From: Ancylomarina salipaludis
GTDB lineage: Bacteria; Bacteroidota; Bacteroidia; Bacteroidales; Marinifilaceae
Direction: 5' to 3'
Length of the DNA: 64,000 nucleotides
NCBI RefSeq assembly: GCF_004122035.1
Contig: NZ_SAXA01000002.1
Location: forward strand, 415,462-479,461
Shown here: positions 10,547-18,938 of the stretch, piece by piece
Layout: each line of letters starts with the position of its first letter
Position numbering within the stretch: position 1 is the first letter of the stretch
Program-made: the position numbers and the translations under genes
Notes under the pieces: generated by a model
What the model saw: only the letters and a program-made list of their open reading frames with translations
Databases searched by the model: none
Told to the model about the DNA's origin: nothing

Positions 10547-11014
10547 ATGACAATATTTATTATTATTCTCCTAATTGTTTTTGGAGTTGTCCTTTTACTT
10601 TTAGAATTTTTTGTATTGCCTGGGATTACGATTGCAGGTATTGGTGCTATTGTAATGATGTTGGGAGGCATTTATTTGTCTTATCATCATTATGGCAGTA
10701 CAATCGGGCATCTGACCGTTTTGGGTGCTGTTGTTTTTAGTTTGCTGACCTTATGGTTGGCTTTAAAATCGGGAACATGGAATAAAATCATGTTGAAAAC
10801 AGAGATTGATTCAACGGTTGAAAAATTAGATGATAATTTGGTTCAGGTAGGAGATAAGGGAATCTGTTTATCACGACTAGCTCCAATGGGACAAGTCCGA
10901 ATTAATAATCATATTGTTGAAGCTAAATCTACCGGTTCTTATGTTGATGAAAAAACACCTGTTGAAGTGATCAAAATAGTAGATAAAATTATTGTTGTAA
11001 AACCTATAAAATAA
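10547..11014 (+). CDS. NfeD-like membrane protein
   Basis: The 155-residue protein has two to three N-terminal transmembrane helices (about residues 2-22, 25-45 and 55-72) and a C-terminal OB-fold-like domain with the pattern GDKGICLSRLAPMGQVRINN, typical of short NfeD proteins. NfeD proteins partner with flotillin/stomatin-type scaffold proteins in membrane microdomains. The gene begins directly after the clpS-like stop and is followed five bases later by floA, which is the expected partner. It lacks the ClpP-class serine protease domain of long NfeD forms. Confidence 0.88.
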   Translation: MTIFIIILLIVFGVVLLLLEFFVLPGITIAGIGAIVMMLGGIYLSYHHYGSTIGHLTVLGAVVFSLLTLWLALKSGTWNKIMLKTEIDSTVEKLDDNLVQVGDKGICLSRLAPMGQVRINNHIVEAKSTGSYVDEKTPVEVIKIVDKIIVVKPIK

Positions 11015-11019
11015 ATTAA

Positions 11020-11997
11020 ATGGAAATTGGAGCATTAATATTATTAATCGTTGCGATAGGAGTAGGTATCTACATCCTGTTCTTTTTTATTCCGGTTGCT
11101 CTTTGGTTTTCAGCCCTTTTATCCGGGGTTCGAATATCATTGATTCAACTTGTATTTATGCGTTGGCGTCGTGTGCCACCTAACGTTATTGTCCGTGCAA
11201 TGATTGAGGCTCACAAGGCTGGTTTGCATCTTGGAAGAAATGATCTGGAGGCTCACTTTTTAGCCGGAGGCCATGTTGAGCAAGTGACTCATGCATTGGT
11301 TTCTGCCTCAAAAGCAAATATCGATCTGACTTTTAAAATGGCCACTGCAATTGATCTTGCAGGTCGCGATGTATACGAAGCCGTTCAGATGAGTGTTATT
11401 CCTAAAGTTATTAACACACCACCTGTGACAGCTGTATCGAAAGATGGTATTCAGTTGATCGCAAAGGCAAGGGTTACCTTGCGTGCGAATATTCGTCAGT
11501 TGGTTGGAGGAGCCGGAGAAGAAACGGTTTTAGCCCGTGTGGGTGAAGGGATTGTCTCTTCAATTGGTTCATCCGAATCACATAAAACGGTGCTTGAGAA
11601 TCCGGATTTTATTTCCCGGGTTGTATTAGAAAAAGGGTTGGATGCTGGAACTGCTTTTGAAATCCTATCAATTGATATCGCTGATATTGACATAGGAAAA
11701 AATATTGGAGCTGTTCTACAAACGGATCAAGCTGAAGCAGATTTAAAAATTGCTCAGGCAAAAGCCGAGGAGCGTAGGGCTATGGCCGTTGCTACTGAAC
11801 AGGAAAATAAAGCCCTTGCGCAGGAAATGCGTGCCAGAGTAATCGAAGCCGAAGCTGAAGTCCCCAAAGCGATGGCTGATGCTTTTAGAAGTGGACATTT
11901 AGGTGTTATGGATTATTATCGCATGAAAAATATTGAAGCGGATACTTCGATGCGCGAAAATATTGCAAAACCTTCACCTAAGGATAAGAAAAAATAA
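11020..11997 (+). CDS. floA: flotillin-like protein FloA
   Basis: The 325-residue protein starts with one membrane hairpin (about residues 4-38), followed by a PHB/SPFH domain containing [25 protein letters not shown] and [14 protein letters not shown]. An Ala/Glu-rich coiled coil (about 235-285) follows, and then a family-typical segment around [15 protein letters not shown]. Length and motifs match the YqfA/FloA family, scaffolds of functional membrane microdomains in bacteria. NfeD directly upstream supports the call. A hairpin with a nine-T tail follows and closes the operon that starts at 8622. Confidence 0.93.
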   Translation: MEIGALILLIVAIGVGIYILFFFIPVALWFSALLSGVRISLIQLVFMRWRRVPPNVIVRAMIEAHKAGLHLGRNDLEAHFLAGGHVEQVTHALVSASKANIDLTFKMATAIDLAGRDVYEAVQMSVIPKVINTPPVTAVSKDGIQLIAKARVTLRANIRQLVGGAGEETVLARVGEGIVSSIGSSESHKTVLENPDFISRVVLEKGLDAGTAFEILSIDIADIDIGKNIGAVLQTDQAEADLKIAQAKAEERRAMAVATEQENKALAQEMRARVIEAEAEVPKAMADAFRSGHLGVMDYYRMKNIEADTSMRENIAKPSPKDKKK

Positions 11998-12019
11998 ACT
12001 TATTTTAAGATCAAAAATC

Positions 12020-12060
12020 AAGCTGGATCTGTTATTTGAACATGTCCAGCTTTTTTTTTG
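12020..12060 (+). terminator. intrinsic terminator of the floA operon
   Basis: A stem agctgga/tccagct (12021-12027 with 12045-12051) with a 17-nt loop leads into nine Ts, 24 bp after the floA stop. Confidence 0.8.
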
Positions 12061-12155
12061 AAAAAAATGTAATTTTTTTTATTCTCGAATCTCATTGATT
12101 TATAATTTACTATAATTTGTCTTGTGAGAATATTTCAATTTGAGGGAAAATAAAA

Positions 12156-12186
12156 TTTGCACAGATCAAAATTTTGCCTACTTTTG
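12156..12186 (+). promoter_or_regulatory. consensus Bacteroidota promoter of the tRNA cluster
   Basis: TTTG at 12156-12159, a 19-bp spacer, then TACTTTTG at 12179-12186 is a perfect match to the TTTG-N19-TAnnTTTG consensus. Transcription would begin only a few bases before tRNA-Ser at 12199. Confidence 0.85.
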
Positions 12187-12198
12187 CTTCCGCAATCA

Positions 12199-12289
<91 letters not shown>

Positions 12290-12295
12290 CTTTTT

Positions 12296-12370
12296 CGGGG
12301 TGTAGCGTAGCCCGGTTATCGCGCCTGCTTTGGGAGCAGGAGGTCGCAGGTTCGAATCCTGCCACCCCGA
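12296..12370 (+). tRNA. tRNA-Pro(UGG), copy 1 of 4
   Basis: 75 nt; acceptor cggggtg/caccccg with A discriminator; anticodon loop tttggga gives UGG, which reads proline codons. T-arm gcaggttcgaatcctgc. No encoded CCA. It lies 8 bp after tRNA-Ser and is followed by its own hairpin. Confidence 0.97.
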
Positions 12371-12383
12371 CACCGAAAATTCC

Positions 12384-12411
12384 AGAGAAGTTGAAGAACT
12401 TCTCTTTTTTT
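12384..12411 (+). terminator. hairpin and T-tract after tRNA-Pro copy 1
   Basis: A perfect 9-bp stem agagaagtt/aacttctct with a four-base loop is followed by seven Ts. Confidence 0.8.
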
Positions 12412-12436
12412 ATCGCAAGTATTGAAACTAATTTCT

Positions 12437-12511
12437 CGGGGTGTAGCGTAGCCCGGTTATCGCGCCTGCTTTGGGAGCAGGAGGTCGCAGGTTCGAATCC
12501 TGCCACCCCGA
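12437..12511 (+). tRNA. tRNA-Pro(UGG), copy 2 of 4
   Basis: Identical in all 75 positions to copy 1. The upstream spacer is 66 bp and contains no clear promoter, so transcription probably depends on read-through of the hairpin after copy 1. Confidence 0.97.
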
Positions 12512-12526
12512 CACCGAGAAAATTAG

Positions 12527-12549
12527 AGAAGTTGAAAAACTTCTTTTTT
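12527..12549 (+). terminator. hairpin and T-tract after tRNA-Pro copy 2
   Basis: A 7-bp stem agaagtt/aacttct with a GAAA loop is followed by Ts; sequence-related to the hairpin after copy 1. Confidence 0.65.
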
Positions 12550-12574
12550 ATTGAAAGAACCGGAATGAAAATTT

Positions 12575-12649
12575 CGGGGTGTAGCGTAGCCCGGTTATCG
12601 CGCCTGCTTTGGGAGCAGGAGGTCGCAGGTTCGAATCCTGCCACCCCGA
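12575..12649 (+). tRNA. tRNA-Pro(UGG), copy 3 of 4
   Basis: Identical to copies 1 and 2. It is preceded by the 16-bp sequence accggaatgaaaattt (12559-12574), which is repeated before copy 4. The hairpin after it (near 12655-12675) is degenerate. Confidence 0.97.
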
Positions 12650-12697
12650 CAAAAAGAGAAGTTCTAACTTTTTTTTTAAATTATTCTTTTTTGAGAA

Positions 12698-12705
12698 TAA
12701 ATTTG
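12698..12705 (+). promoter_or_regulatory. possible -7 element before tRNA-Pro copy 4
   Basis: TAAATTTG fits TAnnTTTG and lies 26 bp before copy 4; there is no matching TTTG at the -33 distance, so this is a weak candidate. Confidence 0.3.
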
Positions 12706-12730
12706 TAATAAAATACCGGAATGAAAATTT

Positions 12731-12805
12731 CGGGGTGTAGCGTAGCCCGGTTATCGCGCCTGCTTTGGGAGCAGGAGGTCGCAGGTTCGAATCCTGCCAC
12801 CCCGA
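12731..12805 (+). tRNA. tRNA-Pro(UGG), copy 4 of 4
   Basis: Identical to the other three copies. The upstream 16 bp (12715-12730) repeats the sequence found before copy 3, which marks the unit boundary of the latest duplication. Confidence 0.97.
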
Positions 12806-12811
12806 CAAAAA

Positions 12812-12840
12812 AGAGAGAAGTGATTGCTTCTCTTTTTTTA
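12812..12840 (+). terminator. terminator after tRNA-Pro copy 4
   Basis: Stem agagaag/cttctct with a 6-nt loop and seven Ts; closes the tRNA cluster. Confidence 0.75.
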
Positions 12841-13005
12841 TATCCCTAAATGAAATCATCTACTTTTCTTTTTATTTAAATTTCTGGAACCGAAACCAGA
12901 TATTTCTTAAGAACTTGTTAAAATCGCCAATAGTATATTGACGAATCAATAATCTTATTAATTTGCATCCCTAATAAAATCGATCGATTTAAAGAATAAG
13001 AAAAC

Positions 13006-13530
13006 ATGAGAAAATTAATATCAGCGATTATCTTACTTATGGGAATAGTAATTAGCGGAATGGCTCAAGAGCCTGAAGATAGAGGTTATATTGTAAATGT
13101 AGGGGAGATGGCTCCTGATTTCGAGATGAACCTAATGGATGGCACTCAAGTCAAATTATCCGATTTAAAAGGGAAAGTTGTGATGCTTCAGTTTACAGCT
13201 AGCTGGTGTGGTGTGTGTCGTAAGGAAATGCCTTTTATTGAGAAGGAAATTTGGCAGATAAACAAAAACAAGGATTTTGCTCTTTATGGCTTAGACCGTG
13301 ATGAACCCATTGAGAAGGCTCAGAAGTTGATTGACGCAACAGGTATTACCTATCCAATTGCTTTGGATGAAGGGGGCCGAATTTTTGAGCAATATGCTAT
13401 GAAGAATAGTGGTATCACACGAAATGTGATTCTGAATCGTGAAGGGAAGATTATTTTCCTGACTCGATTGTTTAATCAGGAGGAGTTTTCTGCTATGAAA
13501 AAAGTAATAGAAAAAGAATTGAAGAAATAA
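13006..13530 (+). CDS. exported TlpA/ResA-like thioredoxin-family protein
   Basis: The 174-residue protein has an N-terminal signal peptide ending near GMAQEP, so it acts outside the cytoplasm. The mature part is an AhpC-TSA/TlpA-type thioredoxin fold with the redox motif WCGVC (about residues 66-70) and a cis-proline region near GITRNVILN. Such proteins reduce or isomerise disulfides in periplasmic proteins, for instance during cytochrome c maturation, but no cytochrome genes are near. It stands alone, with tRNA genes upstream and a strong terminator downstream. Confidence 0.88.
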   Translation: MRKLISAIILLMGIVISGMAQEPEDRGYIVNVGEMAPDFEMNLMDGTQVKLSDLKGKVVMLQFTASWCGVCRKEMPFIEKEIWQINKNKDFALYGLDRDEPIEKAQKLIDATGITYPIALDEGGRIFEQYAMKNSGITRNVILNREGKIIFLTRLFNQEEFSAMKKVIEKELKK

Positions 13531-13556
13531 ATTTTAAGATTTAGAGTCTTAAATTG

Positions 13557-13588
13557 AAAAATGCGATTGAATTACAATCGCATTTTTT
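13557..13588 (+). terminator. terminator after the TlpA-like gene
   Basis: A stem of about 11 bp (aaatgcgattg with caatcgcattt) and a T-rich tail. It also faces the convergent gene at 13614 and may act in both directions. Confidence 0.8.
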
Positions 13589-13613
13589 ATTTCTGAAATA
13601 GGGAAACTTATTA

Positions 13614-14177
13614 TCAGTTTCTTCTAAACGAACGCCAAACCTCTTCATCAACATTGTTTTTATTCATTTCTGCACGTGAAAGAATAAAAAATAAATCTGA
13701 TAGTCGATTCATATAAGCCGAAATATAGTCTTCAATGGGTTCTTCTCTGATTACTGTTGCTAAACGTCTTTCTGATCGACGAACTTGTGTGCGGACAACA
13801 TGACAAAGTGCCGAAATTTCATTTCCTCCCGGGAGTAAGAAATTAACCGAAGGATTTTTCATTTGCAATTCCAATTGATTCATCCATTCTTCTTGAAATT
13901 GTGAGCCATTTATAAGTTCTTCTGAAGCATCATAAGGCACTGAATAATCAGCCCGGGCAATGTGACCCATTACTTGCATTAAATCTTTCTGAATTTGATA
14001 TAAATTCATTTGCCAAGGGTGATTTTCTCCTAATTTGACTCTTAAGAGTCCAATCGTTGAATTGGCTTCATCAATATTTCCGTTACATTCAATTTTAGGA
14101 GAATCTTTTGCAACCCGAATTCCTCCCGATAAGCTTGTTTCTCCGCTATCACCTCTGCGGGTATATATTTTTTCCAT
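13614..14177 (-). CDS. cob(I)alamin adenosyltransferase, PduO type
   Basis: The 187-residue protein has the family signatures in order: TRRGDSGETSLSGG near the N terminus (nucleotide binding), KIECNGNIDEANSTIGLLR, a central RRSERRL, and YMNRLSDLFFILSR near the C terminus. It transfers the adenosyl group of ATP to Co(I) corrinoid to make adenosylcobalamin. In this window it is the first member of a loose cobalamin salvage group together with CbiZ (16036) and CobQ (17319). It is monocistronic as far as I can see, and converges on the TlpA-like gene. Confidence 0.93.
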   Translation of the reverse strand: MEKIYTRRGDSGETSLSGGIRVAKDSPKIECNGNIDEANSTIGLLRVKLGENHPWQMNLYQIQKDLMQVMGHIARADYSVPYDASEELINGSQFQEEWMNQLELQMKNPSVNFLLPGGNEISALCHVVRTQVRRSERRLATVIREEPIEDYISAYMNRLSDLFFILSRAEMNKNNVDEEVWRSFRRN

Positions 14178-14349
14178 AAGTTTTAATTTTATAATTTGAA
14201 ACTAAATATAAGCTTGTTTTAATATTTACTTGAAGAAAAAAGAATTAATTTTATGCCTACAAGAGGTATAGATTTCATTTGTGTTTGAAAAGTGGGGTAT
14301 TGTAGGTAATTTGTGATCTTGAGCTTCAAATTTTTAATATCATAGTTTT

Positions 14350-14976
14350 ATGGAAAAGGCTTTTATTCAGATTATAGAAAAGGTTAGAAAATTTCTTATG
14401 CAGGAAGGCATGGGGAATATTTCGTTGGAAAAGTTGGAATCAGCTGGTATTGATAAAGATGAGCTAATAAAATTTGTCCAAACCAAGGAAGAGTTGGTTG
14501 AGAAAGTATTGGAATTTGAGAGAGATAGCTTTAGTCAGATTTTCTTAGAATATGATTTTGAAGGTCAGAATGCTATTGATATTCTGTTTATTGTGAGTCA
14601 GGAGATAAATGAGCGCTTTGTGAATGTATCGCCTTCAGTTACAATGGAATTTGAGAAGTATTTCCCTGAGATCTATAAAAAACACATGGAGCTGAGAATG
14701 AACTTTATTTTTGAGAAAATTCAGATCAATGTTCAAAAAGGGATTGCACAAGGTATGTATCGTGAGGATTTGAGTCCGGAGATTGTAGGACGTATGTATT
14801 TGTCTCGTTTGGAAGATATGCATAATCCCGAACTTTATCCGCCGGATCGTTTCAAATTTGGAACCATTTACAACACCATGATTGATAGCTTTGTAAAAAG
14901 TATTGCTACAGAAGATGGGCTTTCATATTATCGCCATCGCAAGCAATTGTTAAGCGTTCTAAGTTTTGGGCGTTAA
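14350..14976 (+). CDS. TetR/AcrR-family transcriptional regulator
   Basis: The 208-residue helical protein matches the TetR layout: an N-terminal three-helix DNA-binding part (about residues 5-50, with the recognition segment around DELIKFVQTKEELVEKVLEFE) and a C-terminal ligand and dimer domain. The helix-turn-helix is degenerate in sequence, so DNA binding is inferred. A related C-terminal segment ending in a short basic region is common in Bacteroidota TetR proteins. It is divergent from the adenosyltransferase gene, with 172 bp between the start codons, and could regulate it; I found no palindromic operator to prove that. Confidence 0.7.
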   Translation: MEKAFIQIIEKVRKFLMQEGMGNISLEKLESAGIDKDELIKFVQTKEELVEKVLEFERDSFSQIFLEYDFEGQNAIDILFIVSQEINERFVNVSPSVTMEFEKYFPEIYKKHMELRMNFIFEKIQINVQKGIAQGMYREDLSPEIVGRMYLSRLEDMHNPELYPPDRFKFGTIYNTMIDSFVKSIATEDGLSYYRHRKQLLSVLSFGR

Positions 14977-15088
14977 ATTCGATTTTAGTATTTCATTATG
15001 AAACGTAGCATATTAATGTGTTGAGCATTTACGGAAATGCCTATTAGTATGACTGATATGTGACAAATGAAAATCAAATTATAACTAC

Positions 15089-16027
15089 ATGAAAATAGCA
15101 TTAGCACCTCTACAGGGATTTACTGATCTGGTATTTCGTAGAGCATTTGCAAAATATATAGGGGGAATAGATCAGTTCTATACCCCTTTTCTTGTTTTAC
15201 AAAAAGGGGACGAATTAAGAACTTCACACCGCAGAGAAGTTGAGCCCAATGTGGAAGAGAATCTTGTTCCCCAATTTATAGGAAATAGCCTTAAGGAGTT
15301 CATCTTCTTTCGCGATTATTTGATTGATTTGGGCTATAAAAAGATGAATTGGAACTTAGGTTGCCCTTTTCCGATGCTTGTCAAAAAGAAGAAGGGTTCG
15401 GGATTATTGCCTTTTCCCGATTTAATTGAAGAGATTTTGTCAGGAGGGCTCGACGATCGGATTGAATTATCCGTGAAGATGCGTATTGGATATGATTCAA
15501 GTGACGAATTGGGTGCTGTTTTATCGGTTTTAAACCAGTTTAAAATCGCTGAAATTATCGTTCATCCCCGACTGGGTAAACAATTGTATAAAGGGGAAGT
15601 TGATTTGAAAGCTTTTGAACAGGCTATGGTTTTGTCTAAACACCCAATAACTTACAATGGCGATATAAACAGCTTGGAAGATTTTCAGAGGTGTTTGGAA
15701 CAATTTCCAAGTCTGGAGTCAATCATGATTGGAAGAGGCCTTTTGAAAGATGTTTTTTTAGCTAAAAAAATAAAAGGGGAGGATATTTCTTCAAGCCAGG
15801 AACGTCTCGATTTGTTGGAGAAAATACACGGTGAGATTTATGATTCTTACGATTCGTATTTAAGCGGAGACACACAAATCTTATCGAAACTAAAACCGAT
15901 TTGGGAATATTTTGCTTCTAATTTCAATAATGAAAGAAAGGTTTATAAAGCCATAAAGAAAGCAGGAAGCATTAAGAAGTATAACGCAGCCGTGGCATTT
16001 GCTTTTCAGCAGGGCGCAAAGGATTAA
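15089..16027 (+). CDS. dus: tRNA-dihydrouridine synthase family protein
   Basis: The 312-residue TIM-barrel flavoprotein begins with APLQGFTDLVFR, the FMN-binding start of Dus enzymes, and has the catalytic cysteine in NWNLGCPFPM (about residues 88-97), the KMRIG strand (about 131-135), the HPRLGKQLYKG block and the FMN-phosphate site MIGRGLL. It reduces uridines in the tRNA D-loop with NADPH. The length and helical C-terminal tail are closest to the DusC-like group; the exact target position cannot be read. It is followed eight bases later by cbiZ, with which it is probably co-transcribed although the functions are unrelated. Confidence 0.92.
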   Translation: MKIALAPLQGFTDLVFRRAFAKYIGGIDQFYTPFLVLQKGDELRTSHRREVEPNVEENLVPQFIGNSLKEFIFFRDYLIDLGYKKMNWNLGCPFPMLVKKKKGSGLLPFPDLIEEILSGGLDDRIELSVKMRIGYDSSDELGAVLSVLNQFKIAEIIVHPRLGKQLYKGEVDLKAFEQAMVLSKHPITYNGDINSLEDFQRCLEQFPSLESIMIGRGLLKDVFLAKKIKGEDISSSQERLDLLEKIHGEIYDSYDSYLSGDTQILSKLKPIWEYFASNFNNERKVYKAIKKAGSIKKYNAAVAFAFQQGAKD

Positions 16028-16035
16028 TTGAATTC

Positions 16036-16698
16036 ATGAATTACACGTTTGATATAAACAATCAATTTTTTCATTTGGAATTTGCCGAGCCGGTAAATAT
16101 GCTGAGTTCGGCTGTTTTAAATGGTGGATTTTGCAGGGCAGATCATTTTTTCAATTCAAAGGTTGATGCCAATTTTCTGGGTGAAAAAACGGAGTTTGAG
16201 AAACCCAATATCACGCTTTTAAAAATCGCTGATAAAAATGATTGGCAGGGGCTCACGGTTGGTATGATGACAGCCGCATTAATGACTTCGTTCAGAAGAG
16301 TTAAGCTGGAAGAACAGGGGATTTGGATTGAGGTTTTTTTGACATCAGGTGTTTCAAATGCCCGACGTGCGGGTGATAAAGCCGATTACCAGTTTATGAA
16401 TGAAGCTTGTGAAAAAGTGGGGACGATTAATATGATTCTTTTGACCAATGCGAGTCTTTCGGAGAACAGCATGGTCGAATGCATTATGATGGCAACTGAA
16501 GCGAAGTCAGCTTGTTTGCAGGATTTGGGTGTTAAAAGTCCGGTGAGTGGTGAAATAGCCACTGGCACAGGGACTGATTCTTGCGCGATTGCATGCGGAA
16601 CAGGTCCCAAAGTTGAATATTGTGGCAAACATGTCCTTTTTGGTGAATTGCTGGCTAAAGCTGTTTACAAAGCCCTGAAAGAATCATTGGAAGAATAA
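16036..16698 (+). CDS. cbiZ: adenosylcobinamide amidohydrolase (CbiZ family)
   Basis: The 220-residue protein carries CbiZ-family features: the SNARRAGD motif in the middle (about residues 105-112), the strand GTINMILLTNASLSENSMVE and the C-terminal ATGTGTDSCAIACG block. CbiZ removes the aminopropanol side chain of (adenosyl)cobinamide to give cobyric acid. This lets a cell remodel foreign corrinoids and re-enter the pathway at cobyric acid. The presence of cobQ and a PduO-type adenosyltransferase nearby fits this role. cbiZ is best known from archaea and a scattered set of bacteria, so horizontal origin is possible but not shown. Confidence 0.85.
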   Translation: MNYTFDINNQFFHLEFAEPVNMLSSAVLNGGFCRADHFFNSKVDANFLGEKTEFEKPNITLLKIADKNDWQGLTVGMMTAALMTSFRRVKLEEQGIWIEVFLTSGVSNARRAGDKADYQFMNEACEKVGTINMILLTNASLSENSMVECIMMATEAKSACLQDLGVKSPVSGEIATGTGTDSCAIACGTGPKVEYCGKHVLFGELLAKAVYKALKESLEE

Positions 16699-16718
16699 TT
16701 AAGGAGGTATTTTTCTTC

Positions 16719-17255
16719 TTATGCTTTCAGGATATTTTCAATAAAATGAACTCTTTCTTCGATGGAAACTTTTGGAAGTTCAACAATGGAAAACCCTAAT
16801 TCTTCATATGTTGACTTTAAGAATTTGTAAATTTCCATGGAATCTTCGAAAGATTCCGGGCGTTCGCTGTCGTTAACGAAAATTTCCTGCCAGGGTGGAG
16901 CCAGAAACACGGTTCTATTGTACGATTGGGCTTTTTCGAAGTATTTATCAGGAACGCTTAAGCCGCCACGTCTGACATAGGCAATAATATCCGGAAGTCC
17001 ACGATCGTAAAAGCAAGTGCAATTTGATTTGCATTCATCCAACTGAGCACTCATACGTTCATAGCACAATTCGGCAAAAGCAGCCAAGTTTTGCCAAGGT
17101 ACCATATCCCCACCTGTCTCATGCTGCTCGCGGATAATGATTCTTGATATTTCTTCAAAACCTTGATAGGATTTATCAATAAGAGCAGCCAGAAGACTTG
17201 ATTTACCGGAACCAGGTCCCCCTGTAATGATGTAGCGGTTTGAATGAGTAAGCAT
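16719..17255 (-). CDS. AAA_28-type P-loop ATPase/kinase-like protein
   Basis: The 178-residue protein has a clean Walker A motif GGPGSGKSS at residues about 12-20, a FYDRGLPDIIAY block that resembles the catalytic/lid part of nucleoside-kinase-like P-loop proteins, and a C-terminal helix. The family (AAA_28, related to the NadR kinase domain) is widespread, and most members have no known substrate. It lies 63 bp downstream of cobQ on the same strand, so it may be co-transcribed with it. A role in corrinoid salvage, for example as a non-canonical cobinamide kinase, is speculation from context only. Confidence 0.75.
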   Translation of the reverse strand: MLTHSNRYIITGGPGSGKSSLLAALIDKSYQGFEEISRIIIREQHETGGDMVPWQNLAAFAELCYERMSAQLDECKSNCTCFYDRGLPDIIAYVRRGGLSVPDKYFEKAQSYNRTVFLAPPWQEIFVNDSERPESFEDSMEIYKFLKSTYEELGFSIVELPKVSIEERVHFIENILKA

Positions 17256-17318
17256 GTTCGTGACGATAATGGTATAAATGTCTTTCGGTAAAGAAAGATG
17301 TGCACAACTGAATTGGAT

Positions 17319-18785
17319 TTATTCGCTAAGATGTTGATAGACCAGATCCATGTTAACATTTTCACGGATGGCATCGGCTAACTTATTGTATTGTTCCTCT
17401 TTAAATTGATTGTAATCGAAGTTGATATCTTCGGTATTGAAACCTTCCAAAAGATCTTGAATCACAACTGAATTATCGAGTATTCCATGGATATATGAGC
17501 CCCAACATTTTTCGTTTAAATAATAGCCATCTTCTTTACCCTGGCTTAATTTATTCAGATAATTTTCAGGATGTTTTAAGCTTGTTTGTCCCATATGAAT
17601 TTCATATCCGGAACAAACATCAGCGTAGTCTTTGAATTTAAAATGACATTGTTCGGTTACTTTTTCATTTTCAATAACGGTATTGATTGGCAATAAGCCC
17701 AAGCCGGAAATCAGAGGTAAATCTCCCTCAATGCCCTGAGGATCGCTAATGGTTTCTCCCATCATTTGGTAGCCGCCACAAATACCAATGACTTTTTTAC
17801 CGTCTTTTTGTGCTTTAACAATCGAGCTGGCAATTCCAATTTTACGAAGATGTGCTAAATCTGAAATCGTATTTTTACTACCAGGAATGATAACTATATC
17901 TGCTTTTTCAATCTCAGTAGGGCGATCTGTATAATAAAGATGAACACGAGGGTCGTATTCCAATACCGAGAAATCGGTGAAGTTTGCCATGCGTGGCAGA
18001 CGAATGACAGCGATATTAATTAAGCTTGAGTGCGATTCTTTAAATTTATCCTCCAAGCTAACAGAATCCTCTTCTTCAATATGAATATCTCTAAAATAAG
18101 GCAAAACCCCAATGACAGGAACACCGGTTAATTCTTCCAGAATGGTACGTCCTTCTTCAAAGAGTTTGATGTCGCCTCTGAACTTATTGATGAGAATGCC
18201 TTTTATCTGTTTTCTTTCGACTTCATCCAAAAGGTGAATGCTTCCAAATACGCTTGCAAATACACCGCCTCTGTCAATATCGGCAACCAGATAGGTTACA
18301 GCATCGGTTTCAACGGCCATGCGCATGTTGGTGATATCTCTTGATTTCAAATTCAGTTCTGAAATGCTTCCGGCTCCTTCTAAAACAATCGGATTGTATT
18401 TCTGTTCAAGGCGACGGAATGCACCAATGGCTTCATTAAACAAGGCGGCTTTGTTATTACCCATGAAATATTCGGTAGCCGTTTGTGTGCCCACAGGTTT
18501 TCCATTTAAAACGACCTGAGAGCTCTTATCATTAGTAGGCTTAAGCAAAATTGGATTCATGTCGGTGTGACAAGCCAGTTGGCATGCCTCGGCTTGTACA
18601 GCTTGTGCTCGACCTATTTCGAAACCTTCAGGGGTGGCAAAGCTATTTAAGGACATATTTTGGGCCTTAAAGGGAGCTGGCGTGTAACCATCTTGTTTGA
18701 AAATACGACAAAAACCAGTGTTGACGATGCTTTTACCCACATCGGAACCGGTACCCACAAACATGATCGACTTTAACTTTTTCAT
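17319..18785 (-). CDS. cobQ: cobyric acid synthase CobQ/CbiP
   Basis: The 488-residue enzyme shows both expected halves: an N-terminal synthetase domain (MFVGTGSDVGKS P-loop, KAQNMSLNSF, VADIDRGGVFAS) and a C-terminal class I glutamine amidotransferase domain with the nucleophile in GICGGYQMMG (about residues 338-347) and a late histidine in SYIHGILDN. It amidates adenosylcobyrinic acid a,c-diamide at four side chains with glutamine and ATP. It is the only de novo corrin-pathway enzyme in the window, while CbiZ supplies cobyric acid directly. Start and length agree with the family. Confidence 0.95.
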   Translation of the reverse strand: MKKLKSIMFVGTGSDVGKSIVNTGFCRIFKQDGYTPAPFKAQNMSLNSFATPEGFEIGRAQAVQAEACQLACHTDMNPILLKPTNDKSSQVVLNGKPVGTQTATEYFMGNNKAALFNEAIGAFRRLEQKYNPIVLEGAGSISELNLKSRDITNMRMAVETDAVTYLVADIDRGGVFASVFGSIHLLDEVERKQIKGILINKFRGDIKLFEEGRTILEELTGVPVIGVLPYFRDIHIEEEDSVSLEDKFKESHSSLINIAVIRLPRMANFTDFSVLEYDPRVHLYYTDRPTEIEKADIVIIPGSKNTISDLAHLRKIGIASSIVKAQKDGKKVIGICGGYQMMGETISDPQGIEGDLPLISGLGLLPINTVIENEKVTEQCHFKFKDYADVCSGYEIHMGQTSLKHPENYLNKLSQGKEDGYYLNEKCWGSYIHGILDNSVVIQDLLEGFNTEDINFDYNQFKEEQYNKLADAIRENVNMDLVYQHLSE

Positions 18786-18803
18786 TGCTTTGAGATATAA
18801 TGA

Positions 18804-18838
18804 TGTGAGCTGAGACTAAATGTTCTTACTGAGCTCAC
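18804..18838. other. inverted repeat in the cobQ / bioB-unit divergent region
   Basis: gtgagct and agctcac, separated by a 20-nt loop, lie just upstream of cobQ (minus). It could be an RNA hairpin in the cobQ leader or an operator. The arms extend poorly and no T-tract follows. It does not look like a cobalamin riboswitch. Confidence 0.35.
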
Positions 18839-18938
18839 AAGTTCAGTTCGCAAAAATAGCAATATATGTGTTTAAAAGATAACAAATAGAAGCCGAGTCT
18901 TTCATGATTTGTGTTTTTGTCGCTATCTGGTTTTGGGT

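Noticed and set aside
12296..12805. Regularly spaced repeats reminiscent of a CRISPR array
   Set aside because: The 75-nt repeated unit folds as tRNA-Pro(UGG), the spacers are related to each other and no cas gene is present.
16699..16742. Perfect aaggaggt box after cbiZ followed by an ATG
   Set aside because: The frame is only seven codons and overlaps the end of the P-loop gene; no evidence of a gene.
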